From: Clostridium sp. CAG:440
GTDB taxonomy: Bacteria; Bacillota; Clostridia; TANB77; CAG-508
NCBI GenBank assembly: GCA_000437215.1
Contig: FR898645.1
Location: forward strand, 1 to 64,000
Length of the DNA: 64,000 bases
Direction: 5' to 3'
Position numbers and translations under genes: made by a program. This document shows positions 1 through 7,576 of this stretch, in pieces (the first letter of the stretch is position 1; every line of letters starts with the position of its first letter). Under the pieces are notes generated by a model. That model ran no database searches, had not been told where the DNA came from, and saw only the letters and a program-made list of their open reading frames with translations.

Positions 1-33
1 TTAAACCCGGAACCGGTGGCAATTTTTTATTTG

Positions 34-285
34 TTAAATTATTTGTTTTTTAATGCCATCTATTACAAAACCACAAACTATAAATTCAACACCTAAAATT
101 AAGCTAAGTTTAAATAATGTTATTCCTATATGATATAAAAAAGGGGAGTGGTTAATTAGTTCATATGCAAATAAAGTACACATTGAAATGGCATTAATAA
201 TAAAACAGAATTTAAATCCATTTTGCATTATTTTATATGTAAGTTTTTCTAAATTTTTAAAACTATTAACTATTTTTTTTACCAT
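34..285 (-). CDS. small membrane protein, unknown function
   Basis: An 83-residue protein with two or three hydrophobic segments (roughly residues 24-42 and 52-76), so probably an integral membrane protein. The start is supported by a purine-rich ribosome site (GAGGT) just upstream of the ATG on the minus strand. It lies downstream of rpsT in the same direction, but a strong hairpin at 496-528 separates them. I do not recognise the family and assign no function. The stop is close to the window edge, so what follows it is not visible. Confidence 0.6.
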   Translation of the reverse strand: MVKKIVNSFKNLEKLTYKIMQNGFKFCFIINAISMCTLFAYELINHSPFLYHIGITLFKLSLILGVEFIVCGFVIDGIKKQII

Positions 286-495
286 ATGATACCTCTTCTA
301 ATATAATAATATTACTATACTAATAGTAACACCAAACAAAATTAAAAACAATGGAAATATTTTCTAATGAATATAAATTAGAAATATTATTTGATAATAT
401 TGAAAAAATATTTGATGTAAACTCATATTTTGAATTTAAAAAATTTCAGCAATTAAAGGAAAAATATCTTTGAAACTAAAATTTTTTGTAAAACA

Positions 496-528
496 AAAAC
501 GTATATTCTTTATGGGAATATACGTTTT
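496..528 (-). terminator. Rho-independent terminator of rpsT
   Basis: Thirteen-base-pair perfect stem (496-508 with 516-528) and a 7-nt loop. On the minus strand it is followed by a T-rich tract. It lies 34 bp past the rpsT stop codon and could also act in the other direction. The remainder of 286-561 holds no gene I can support. Confidence 0.75.
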
Positions 529-561
529 AAAAATAAAAACTATGCATAATTTTTATTGTAT

Positions 562-828
562 TTAGGCTATAGCTGCATTTAATTTTTTAGATAAATTTGA
601 TTTTTTTCTAGCAGCTGTATTTTTAACTATAACACCTTTTGTGCAAGCTTGATCTATTTTTTTTGTAGCTTGTGAAAATAATGTTTTAGCTTCTTCAATA
701 TTTCCAGCTTCTATAGCTTCTTCAAATTTTCTAACAGCTGATTTATATCCTGATTTAATCATATTATTTCTTAAAGTTTTTTTCTCAATTACTTTAACTC
801 TTTTTTTAGCTGATTTAATGTTTGGCAT
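562..828 (-). CDS. rpsT: 30S ribosomal protein S20
   Basis: Primary 16S rRNA-binding protein of the small subunit. The 88-residue protein begins [11 protein letters not shown] and is very rich in Lys and Arg, with the long helical make-up of S20 and the typical end [14 protein letters not shown]. The longer reading from 906 is rejected because AGGAGGTG lies about 10 nt before the ATG at 828. It is followed by a strong hairpin terminator and preceded by mscL on the same strand. Confidence 0.97.
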   Translation of the reverse strand: MPNIKSAKKRVKVIEKKTLRNNMIKSGYKSAVRKFEEAIEAGNIEEAKTLFSQATKKIDQACTKGVIVKNTAARKKSNLSKKLNAAIA

Positions 829-912
829 ATCTGATTTAGCACCTCCTCTTAGTCTATAATAAACTATAACGTCTAATATTTTAACATAATATTTTACTTT
901 TTGCAAGCAATT

Positions 913-1473
913 TTAAATATTTTCTTCATTTTCTTTTTGGCAATTTGTATTATTTTCTTCTTGTTTGCTACAATCTTCTAGTATTGATGTACAATGTGGA
1001 CATCTTTTTGCTTTGTAATTTATTTCACTTAAGCAGTAAGGACATATCTTTGTTGTTGGGATTTCTGGAGTTTCATCTCCTTTTGATTTTTTCTTTTTAA
1101 ATAGTCCTTTTTTATCTAATTTAGATACAATATTTTCATTAAAGTGTTTAAATTTTTCTACTTGACTTGCTCTATTTTGTTCACTCATTTTGTGTAATTT
1201 ATTAAGATATCTTACAACTAAGAAAATTGAAAATGCAATTATTAAAAAATTAACTATTTCTGTAATAAAATTTCCATATCTTATTGGTGTGTTGCCAAGA
1301 GTAAACACTAAGTCTGAAAAATCTACTTTTCCTGTAAGTACTGTAACAAGAGGCATAATAATATCATTTACAAGAGATGTTACTATTTTTTGAAATGCGC
1401 CACCAATTACAACACCTATTGCTAAGTCCATAATATTTCCTCTAAGTGCAAATTCTTTAAATTCTTTTAACAT
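913..1473 (-). CDS. mscL: large-conductance mechanosensitive channel MscL with C-terminal zinc ribbon
   Basis: Membrane tension-gated channel that releases solutes on osmotic downshock. Residues 1-95 carry the MscL signature ([20 protein letters not shown]) and two transmembrane helices. The protein is 186 residues, about 50 longer than a typical MscL. The extra tail contains CPYC...CPHC, a two-knuckle zinc ribbon, followed by an acidic, Asn/Glu-rich end. The ribosome site GGAGGT lies directly before the ATG. A strong promoter lies at 1505-1533. The zinc ribbon may be a cytoplasmic redox or protein-contact module; that role is inference. Confidence 0.95.
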   Translation of the reverse strand: MLKEFKEFALRGNIMDLAIGVVIGGAFQKIVTSLVNDIIMPLVTVLTGKVDFSDLVFTLGNTPIRYGNFITEIVNFLIIAFSIFLVVRYLNKLHKMSEQNRASQVEKFKHFNENIVSKLDKKGLFKKKKSKGDETPEIPTTKICPYCLSEINYKAKRCPHCTSILEDCSKQEENNTNCQKENEENI

Positions 1474-1504
1474 AGTTTACCTCCAAAATTTAAATCTACA
1501 TAAC

Positions 1505-1533
1505 ATAATATGCCAAAATGTGACAAAAGTCAA
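1505..1533 (-). promoter_or_regulatory. sigma-A type promoter of mscL
   Basis: On the minus strand TTGACT, 17 nt, TATTAT, placed about 30 bp before the mscL start codon. Both hexamers match the housekeeping consensus closely. Confidence 0.75.
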
Positions 1534-1624
1534 GCATTTTAATCTAAACTCTATTTGATAAAATAGGTAAATTTACAATTAATAAGTTGTAATTATATAT
1601 AATTAAACTTATTTAAAAATATAG

Positions 1625-1653
1625 TTGTAAATTTAAGTTAATTGTGGTATATT
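1625..1653 (+). promoter_or_regulatory. promoter of the rpiB operon
   Basis: TTGTAA, 17 nt, TATATT, with the -10 box 25 bp before the rpiB start. It is divergent from the mscL promoter. Confidence 0.6.
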
Positions 1654-1678
1654 GTAAAAAAAGAAAGGAAGTGTACAT

Positions 1679-2125
1679 ATGATAGCAATTGGTAGTGACC
1701 ATGGAGGGTACAAATTAAAAGAAGAAATAAAAAAATATTTTGATGAAAAAGGTATAGAATATAGAGATTTTGGGACAGATAGTGAGGAAAGAACAGATTA
1801 CCCAATATATGCAAAAAAAGTAGCACAAGCAGTGCAATCAAAAGAATGTGAAGGTGGAATACTTTTATGTAGATCAGGGTATGGAATGACTGTTGTTGCA
1901 AATAAATTTAAGGGAATAAGAGCAGCATCAATTTCAAATGAAGAAGCAGCAAAATTTGCAAAAGCAGATGATGACATAAATGTAATAACATTAGGAGGAG
2001 ATTATTTAACAATAAATGAAGCAATTTGTATAATAAGAAACTGGCTTGCCGCTGAATTTAAAGGTGGAAGATATGCCGAAAGATTAGAAATGATTAATGA
2101 CATAGAAAGCCAAAACATGAAATAA
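1679..2125 (+). CDS. RpiB/LacAB-family sugar-phosphate isomerase, divergent active site
   Basis: Family members interconvert ribose 5-phosphate and ribulose 5-phosphate in the pentose phosphate pathway. The 148-residue length, the opening IGSDHGG with the Asp-His pair, and [11 protein letters not shown] with the catalytic Cys are all visible. The usual CGTG reads CRSG, and the ring-opening His of the RQHND segment is replaced by acidic residues ([13 protein letters not shown]). GGRHxxR reads GGRYAER. These changes suggest a different substrate or a divergent subgroup, so I withhold the symbol rpiB. It is the first gene of a run with the TagO-like gene (16 bp gap) and hslO. Confidence 0.85.
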   Translation: MIAIGSDHGGYKLKEEIKKYFDEKGIEYRDFGTDSEERTDYPIYAKKVAQAVQSKECEGGILLCRSGYGMTVVANKFKGIRAASISNEEAAKFAKADDDINVITLGGDYLTINEAICIIRNWLAAEFKGGRYAERLEMINDIESQNMK

Positions 2126-2141
2126 AACTGGAGGAATAGAT

Positions 2142-3377
2142 ATGTGGGGAAATATTGCTATTGCATTTTTACTAGCCTTTATTGTTGCATTTATGGCAAC
2201 ACCATATACTATAAAAATAGCTAAAAAAGTCGGGGCTGTAAGTATAGAAAAAGGAAAAAGAAGAATGCATAATAGGCAAATGCCTAAATTTGGTGGACCA
2301 GCAGTAATACTTGGTTTTTTGGTTTCTGTTGGTTACTTACTTATAGTAATGAGCTTAGAAGGTGGAATAAATTTATTTGGAGAAGAACAATATGGAAAAA
2401 AATTATTGGGAATGTTACTTGGAATAATAGTATTGGCAATTACATGCATAATTGACGATATAAAAACAATAAAACCACTAACAAAGCTTTCAGGACAATT
2501 ATTAGCAGCAATAATTGTTATTTCTTTTGGAATAAGAATAGATGATATAACATTACCATTTTTACCAACACATGAGCTTAATGAAATTTTTTCATATATA
2601 TTAACATTAGGTTGGATTGTTGGAATAACAAATGCAATAAATTTAATTGATGGCTTAGATGGATTATCATCAGGAATATCTGTAATATCTGCAATATCTT
2701 TATTAATAATTTTCTTACTTAATGGTTCACCTATGATATCTATATTATTAATAACAGCATTGGCAGGAGCATTAGTTGGATTTTTACCATTTAATTTTGC
2801 ACCAGCTAAAACATTTATAGGAGATATTGGTTCAAACTTTTTAGGTTTTTCACTTGCAATAATATCAATATTAGGAGTTGCAAAAACATATACAGCAGTT
2901 GTTATAGTACTTCCTGTAATTGTACTTGGAGTTCCAATATTTGATACATTATGGGCAATTGTTAGAAGACTAAAAAAAGGTAAATCATTAAAAGCAATTG
3001 TAAGTGCAGATAATGGGCATTTACATCATAAATTAGTATATAAAGGATTTAGCCAAAAACAAGCAGTATTAATATTATATGGAATAAGTGCTGCATTCGG
3101 GATTTTTGCAGTAATATTATTTGATAGTGGAATATGGAAAGCTTTATCATTTTTATTAATGGTAATTGTTGCTGTTGCTTTAGGCTATAAAAATTTTGAA
3201 CATGAAAAACTAGAAAATGCAAGATTTGAATGCTTAGAATGTAAATATATATATAATCCAAAGTATGGAAATGAAAAAGCTGGAGTTAAACCAGGAACAC
3301 CATTTGAGGAATTACCAGATAATTGGGTTTGTCCAGTTTGTGGCGAATCTAAAGATATGTTTGAAATACATCATTAA
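2142..3377 (+). CDS. TagO/WecA-type undecaprenyl-phosphate sugar-1-phosphate transferase fused to rubredoxin
   Basis: The first 340 residues are a multi-span MraY/WecA/TagO-family transferase, which loads a sugar phosphate onto undecaprenyl phosphate for wall polymers. Visible motifs are DDIKTIKP (first Asp-Asp), [23 protein letters not shown] and the HLHHKL loop. This set fits GlcNAc-1-P transferases better than MraY. Residues 362-411 form a complete rubredoxin: Cys364-x2-Cys367, 29 residues, Cys397-x2-Cys400, with [17 protein letters not shown]. That spacing is exact for an Fe(Cys)4 site. There is no stop or frame change between the parts. The cytoplasmic iron centre on a lipid-linked sugar transferase is unusual; its role is unknown. 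Confidence 0.93.
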   Translation: MWGNIAIAFLLAFIVAFMATPYTIKIAKKVGAVSIEKGKRRMHNRQMPKFGGPAVILGFLVSVGYLLIVMSLEGGINLFGEEQYGKKLLGMLLGIIVLAITCIIDDIKTIKPLTKLSGQLLAAIIVISFGIRIDDITLPFLPTHELNEIFSYILTLGWIVGITNAINLIDGLDGLSSGISVISAISLLIIFLLNGSPMISILLITALAGALVGFLPFNFAPAKTFIGDIGSNFLGFSLAIISILGVAKTYTAVVIVLPVIVLGVPIFDTLWAIVRRLKKGKSLKAIVSADNGHLHHKLVYKGFSQKQAVLILYGISAAFGIFAVILFDSGIWKALSFLLMVIVAVALGYKNFEHEKLENARFECLECKYIYNPKYGNEKAGVKPGTPFEELPDNWVCPVCGESKDMFEIHH

Positions 3378-3392
3378 AAAGGAAGAGGAAAA

Positions 3393-4277
3393 ATGCAAGA
3401 TAAAATAATAAAATTTTTAGCATATAATAAAAAAGTATCAATTGTGTGTGCTAAAACAACAAGTTTAGTAGAAGAAACAAGAAAAATACACGATTTAAGT
3501 CCAGTGGCAACAGCAGCTTTTGGAAGATTAATTACAATATCAGCAATAATGGCATCAAATATGAAAAATAAAGAAGATAAATTAACTATACAAATAAAAG
3601 GAAATGGACCAATACAAACAATGTTGGTTACAGCAAATAACATACCAGAGCTTAAAGGTTATGTAGCAAATCCTTATGTTGATATTCCGTTAAATGAATT
3701 TGGAAAACTAGATGTTGGTGGAGCTGTTGGAAATGAAGGTTATATAAATGTTATAAAAGATATTGGTTTAAAAGATCCATATGTAGGAATAAGCCCATTA
3801 ACATCAGGAGAAATAGCAGACGATTTTACAAACTATTTTGCAAAATCAGAACAAACAAATTCTGCAGTTGCTTTAGGAGTTTTGGTAAATAAAGATGGAG
3901 TAAAAGCAAGTGGAGGGTATATGATAACTCCAATGCCAGATGCAACAGATGAAGAAATATTTAAAATAGAACAATCAATATTTAAAGCAGGAGCGATTTC
4001 AAAAATGTTAGATGAAAAATTAACATTAGAAGAAATAGCTAAAAAGGTAACAGGTGATGATAATGTAGAAGTTGTTGAAGATGATATTATTCCTGTATAC
4101 AAATGTAATTGTTCTAAAGAAACAATGGAAAAGGGACTTTTGGCTTTGGGAAAGAATGAATTAGAAGATATAATAAAAAAAGATGGAAAGGCAGAGCTAG
4201 TATGTCACTTTTGCAATAAAAGATATGAATTTTCAAAAGAAGAATTAGAAAAAATAGCAAATAATTTAAATAAATAA
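3393..4277 (+). CDS. hslO: redox-regulated chaperone Hsp33
   Basis: Holdase chaperone activated by oxidative unfolding. The 294-residue length is normal. The C-terminal zinc switch is present as CNC near residue 234 and CHFC near residue 271. The start has GAGG 6 nt upstream and follows the TagO-rubredoxin gene by 15 bp, so the two are probably cotranscribed. A redox switch protein next to a rubredoxin fusion may be more than chance, but that is inference. Confidence 0.96.
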   Translation: MQDKIIKFLAYNKKVSIVCAKTTSLVEETRKIHDLSPVATAAFGRLITISAIMASNMKNKEDKLTIQIKGNGPIQTMLVTANNIPELKGYVANPYVDIPLNEFGKLDVGGAVGNEGYINVIKDIGLKDPYVGISPLTSGEIADDFTNYFAKSEQTNSAVALGVLVNKDGVKASGGYMITPMPDATDEEIFKIEQSIFKAGAISKMLDEKLTLEEIAKKVTGDDNVEVVEDDIIPVYKCNCSKETMEKGLLALGKNELEDIIKKDGKAELVCHFCNKRYEFSKEELEKIANNLNK

Positions 4278-4306
4278 TTATATATTAAAGTCCAAAATTA
4301 GATTAT

Positions 4307-4334
4307 TTGACTTTGTAATATAATTTGATATAAT
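4307..4334 (+). promoter_or_regulatory. promoter of ppaC
   Basis: TTGACT, 16 nt, TATAAT, ending 26 bp before the ppaC start codon. Confidence 0.7.
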
Positions 4335-4360
4335 TTAAAAAAATAAAAAGGAGTAAAAAA

Positions 4361-5281
4361 ATGGAAAATAAAATATTAATTTTTGGACATAAAAATCCAG
4401 ATACAGACACAATATGCTCAAGCATGGTAAAACAAATATTAAATGAAAAAGATGGAAAAACAAATACACAAGCAGTTAGACTTGGAAATGTTAATAAAGA
4501 AACACAATATGTTTTAGATTATTTAAAAATAGAAGCACCAGAACTTATTGAAGGAGTTAAAAAAGGACAAGAAGTTATATTAATAGACCATAACGAATTT
4601 TCACAAAGTGCTGATGGAATTGAAAAAGCAAAAATTATAGGGGTAATTGATCATCATAGAATTGCTAATTTCCAAACAACAGAGCCATTATACTATACTG
4701 CAAGACCATATGGATGTACATCTACAATATTATTTAAAGATTTTAAACAAAAAGGAATAGAAATAGAAAAAACAGAAGCTATATTAATGGCAAGTGCAAT
4801 AATTTCTGATACATTATTATTAAAATCTCCAACAACAACATCACATGACAAAGAAGCATTAGAAGAATTAGCTAAAATTGCTAATATTGATTTAGATACA
4901 TATGGAATTGAAATGTTAAAAGCAGGGACAGATTTAGATGATTTTTCTGAAGAAGAATTAATAAATTTAGATGCAAAGAAATTTGAAGAAAATGGAGTTA
5001 AATGTGTAATTGCACAAGTAAATACAGTAAGCATAGAAGATGTATTAAAAAGAAAAGAAAAATTAGAAGAGGCAATTAATAATGAAATTGAAAAAGATAA
5101 TTTAAATTTATTTGTGTTTGCAATAACAGACATTTTAAATAGTAATTCACAAATAATTGCTTTAGGTAATAGAACAGATATAATAGAGAAATCATATAAA
5201 TTAGAAGATAACATGGCATTTTTAAAAGGTGTAGTTTCTAGAAAAAAACAAATATTACCTATGGTAGAAAAAAATATTTAG
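4361..5281 (+). CDS. ppaC: manganese-dependent inorganic pyrophosphatase (family II)
   Basis: Hydrolyses pyrophosphate released by biosynthesis, in the cytosol. The DHH-family metal ligands are visible in order: FGHKNPDTDT near residue 8, DHNEF near 77, DHHR near 97, and the C-terminal substrate motif SRKKQ near 294. The 306-residue length is typical. It has its own promoter and an AAAAGGAG ribosome site and appears monocistronic. Confidence 0.96.
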   Translation: MENKILIFGHKNPDTDTICSSMVKQILNEKDGKTNTQAVRLGNVNKETQYVLDYLKIEAPELIEGVKKGQEVILIDHNEFSQSADGIEKAKIIGVIDHHRIANFQTTEPLYYTARPYGCTSTILFKDFKQKGIEIEKTEAILMASAIISDTLLLKSPTTTSHDKEALEELAKIANIDLDTYGIEMLKAGTDLDDFSEEELINLDAKKFEENGVKCVIAQVNTVSIEDVLKRKEKLEEAINNEIEKDNLNLFVFAITDILNSNSQIIALGNRTDIIEKSYKLEDNMAFLKGVVSRKKQILPMVEKNI

Positions 5282-5436
5282 TGGTAAAAACTATTTATAA
5301 TCTATTGCATAAAAGTATTATTTTTTATATAATAAACATATAGCAAAAAACAAAAGAAAAGGAATTGATTAAATTATGTTAAAAATAAGACATGTAAACA
5401 CATTATATTTAATAAATAAAAAATAAAATAAATATT

Positions 5437-5533
5437 AAGATAGTTGTAAATCTATTACTATAAACTAAAAATGTAATTAAATCTTATTTAATTGCAAAAG
5501 GTAGTTTATGGGTGATTTATTAGCTATCTTTTT
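5437..5533 (+). other. long imperfect stem-loop ending in a T-run
   Basis: AAGATAG (5437-5443) pairs with CTATCTT (5524-5530), AAATC with GATTT, and CTATAAACT with AGTTTATGG around a small inner hairpin (5473-5493). A run of T follows. It may be an elaborate terminator for ppaC or a structured leader element before the pilin-lectin gene. The rest of 5282-5652 shows a second small hairpin (ATGCTTT/AAAGCAT near 5534-5558) and no supported gene. Confidence 0.45.
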
Positions 5534-5652
5534 ATGCTTTAAAATTTAAAATAAAGCATGTTTTAAACAAGCATTTTTATTTGAAAAGTAAAAATTATTA
5601 AGAATTAAAGTATATATAATACAAAGAGTATATAGTGCAGAAGGAGGGAAAA

Positions 5653-7101
5653 ATGAAACAAAAATTTAAAAAAATGGCAAAAGAGAGAAGAGGTGTAACA
5701 TTAATAGCATTAGTAATCACAATAATAGTGCTTTTAATATTAGCAGGAGTAACAATTGCAATGCTAACAGGAGATAATGGAATAATAAGTAAAGCAATGC
5801 AAGCAAAAAATAAAACAGAAGAGGCAAGAAAAACAGAAGAAGCAGGATTGAAGAAAATTGAAAATTATATAAATGGAAAAAGTGCAGAAGCAGGAGTTGT
5901 GATACAAGATTTAAAATCTATAAAAAGTGATGGAACAGAAGGAGAAGTAATAGGAGAAAAGGTATCAGATGGAGCAGGAGGAGTAGTACCAATACCAAGT
6001 GGATTTTACTATGTAGGTGGAACAGTAAAAAGTGGAGCCGTAATATCAGATAATTTAGCAGATAAAGATAAATATAAAGGACAAGAAGTAGTAGGAACTA
6101 ATTTAAGTGGAAACCAATTTGTATTTATACCAGTAAATGGAGAAGATTTAAAATATGAGAAAGACCACACATATGATGGAAAATATGACTATGTATATAC
6201 AACAGAGCTTTCAGGTTATACAAGTCAAAGTGACTGGAGCGATGATTCAGGAGAACAAGCAAGTGTAAAAAAATATGGAGGATTTTTTATAGGAAGATAT
6301 GAAGCAGGTTATCCAGATGAAATAAAAGAAGGAACAATAGTTAATTTTAAAAATTCAGCTACAGGGAAAGTTCCAGTAAGTAAAGCAGGAATTGCGTCAT
6401 GGAATTTAGTAAGTCAAATAGTTGCAAAATCAGCATCAGAAAGTATGTACAATACAGATGATTCAAAGGTAAAAAGTAAATTAGTAGATAGTTATGCATG
6501 GGATACAACATGTAAATGGCTAAAAAATAGTGGAATAATAAAAGATGATAGTGCAGGAAAAGTAAGTAGCACAAGTTATGGAAATTACTATGATTCAACA
6601 TTTACAATACCAAAGGGAACATTATATGCAAAACATCTTTATTTAAATAAGAAAAAAGATGGAGTATCATCAAGTTGGTATTTTTGGAATGGTGGAGCAG
6701 GAAAATATAGTTATGGTATAGTAAATGATGAAAATGGAATGAAGGTAGGAGTAAAAACAGGGGAGACAGTGCCAGAAAATGCAACAAGACCAGAAGGTGC
6801 GGAAGATGCAGCAAGCAATTATTACACAGCAGATGGAAGAATAGAAATAGCAACAGGATCAAGTGATGATACAAGAACAAATAATATATATGACTTAGCA
6901 GGAAATATGTGGGAATGGACAACAGAAACAAAGATAAGAAAGTATAATGATGATAATAAAAATTATACGTTCGCTGTTTTGCGTGGAGGGAGCTTTCTCA
7001 GCAATGGCTCTAGCTACCCGGTTGTTTATCGTTACGGTAACAATTCAGTTAGCTATGCGAATGTTAACATTGGTTTTCGCGCCGTGCTTTATATAGAATA
7101 A
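5653..7101 (+). CDS. pilin-like anchored FGE/C-type-lectin-fold protein, probable retroelement target
   Basis: The 482-residue protein begins with a basic stretch and GVTLIALVITIIVLLILAG, a type IV pilin-like export and assembly segment, followed by a short coiled-coil-like linker. The rest (about 115-482) resembles the formylglycine-generating-enzyme/C-type-lectin fold: FVFIPV, GGFFIGRYEAG, NIYDLAGNMWEWT, LRGGSF and a terminal GFRAVL. The start at 5653 is set by AAGGAGGG 6 nt upstream; the earlier GTG at 5635 overlaps that site. From about 6967 the base composition changes sharply: CGT/CGC arginines and TAC/AGC/AAC codons in a gene that otherwise uses AGA. This is the layout of a target of a diversity-generating retroelement. 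Probably a surface-displayed binding protein. Confidence 0.85.
   Translation: MKQKFKKMAKERRGVTLIALVITIIVLLILAGVTIAMLTGDNGIISKAMQAKNKTEEARKTEEAGLKKIENYINGKSAEAGVVIQDLKSIKSDGTEGEVIGEKVSDGAGGVVPIPSGFYYVGGTVKSGAVISDNLADKDKYKGQEVVGTNLSGNQFVFIPVNGEDLKYEKDHTYDGKYDYVYTTELSGYTSQSDWSDDSGEQASVKKYGGFFIGRYEAGYPDEIKEGTIVNFKNSATGKVPVSKAGIASWNLVSQIVAKSASESMYNTDDSKVKSKLVDSYAWDTTCKWLKNSGIIKDDSAGKVSSTSYGNYYDSTFTIPKGTLYAKHLYLNKKKDGVSSSWYFWNGGAGKYSYGIVNDENGMKVGVKTGETVPENATRPEGAEDAASNYYTADGRIEIATGSSDDTRTNNIYDLAGNMWEWTTETKIRKYNDDNKNYTFAVLRGGSFLSNGSSYPVVYRYGNNSVSYANVNIGFRAVLYIE
6967..7095 (+). other. putative diversity-generating-retroelement variable region (VR)
   Basis: The last 43 codons of the lectin-like gene are far richer in G+C than anything near them. 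They are dense in codons with A at the first two positions or AGC/TAC/AAC (Ser, Asn, Tyr), framed by the invariant-looking RGGSF and NIGFRAVL. The GC-rich tail GGTTTTCGCGCCGTGC (7072-7087) would serve as the initiation-of-mutagenic-homing site. No matching template repeat or reverse transcriptase was seen in the window. Confidence 0.65.
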
Positions 7102-7138
7102 ATTTTAATTTGTAATCGAAATAATTAATTAAATATTT

Positions 7139-7193
7139 CATAAAATGTCGAATTTTGCAGATGAAAAGCAATTGCAAAATTCAGCATTTTATG
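7139..7193. repeat. 21-bp inverted repeat downstream of the VR
   Basis: Arms 7139-7159 and 7173-7193 match at 19 of 21 positions around a 13-nt loop, 38 bp after the stop codon. It may be a terminator, but no clear T-run follows. A hairpin just past the VR is also a known feature of retroelement target sites. Beyond it, 7194-7500 shows one weak hairpin (TCTGG/CCAGA near 7230) and no gene I can support. Confidence 0.55.
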
Positions 7194-7500
7194 GTATTGT
7201 TTGAAAAGTTATAAATTTATATTTTAGCAAAGTAAAAAATCTGGTTAAGCCAGAAATTTATTTAATAAAAAATTTTTTATATATCAAAATTAAAATGAAA
7301 ATTTTTAAATTATAGTAAGTATTAATTAAAATTAATATTATTTAATGTTAAGAAGTTATTATAAATCAAATGGCATTTGGCCAAATAAATCAGGATATTT
7401 TAAATCTTAAAAAACCAAAAGTAAGAAAGAAAAAAAGTAATAGAAATACCATAGGAAATGAGTATGGGGAAAAAAGATAGAAAAAAGTACATTTAAAAGA

Positions 7501-7529
7501 TTGACTTTTTTCTATTTTAAGTATATACT
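7501..7529 (+). promoter_or_regulatory. promoter of the NlpC/P60 hydrolase gene
   Basis: TTGACT, 17 nt, TATACT, 47 bp before the start codon; a near-consensus housekeeping promoter. Confidence 0.75.
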
Positions 7530-7576
7530 TGTAGAAATTAAAAAGGATGTATTACCTGGTAAAAAGGAGTAATAAA

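Noticed and set aside
351..473. 40-codon ORF on the plus strand (MEIFSNEYKLEIL...)
   Set aside because: No ribosome site or promoter, and low-complexity AT-rich sequence; could be chance.
2142..3377. MraY assignment
   Set aside because: Motifs ([16 protein letters not shown]) and the absence of mur/fts neighbours fit the TagO/WecA branch better.
5376..5426. 16-codon ORF after ppaC
   Set aside because: A ribosome-like AAAGGA lies upstream but too far, and the peptide is too short to judge.
7370..7480. 36-codon ORF in the gap before the NlpC/P60 gene
   Set aside because: No ribosome site and Lys/Asn-rich low-complexity sequence.
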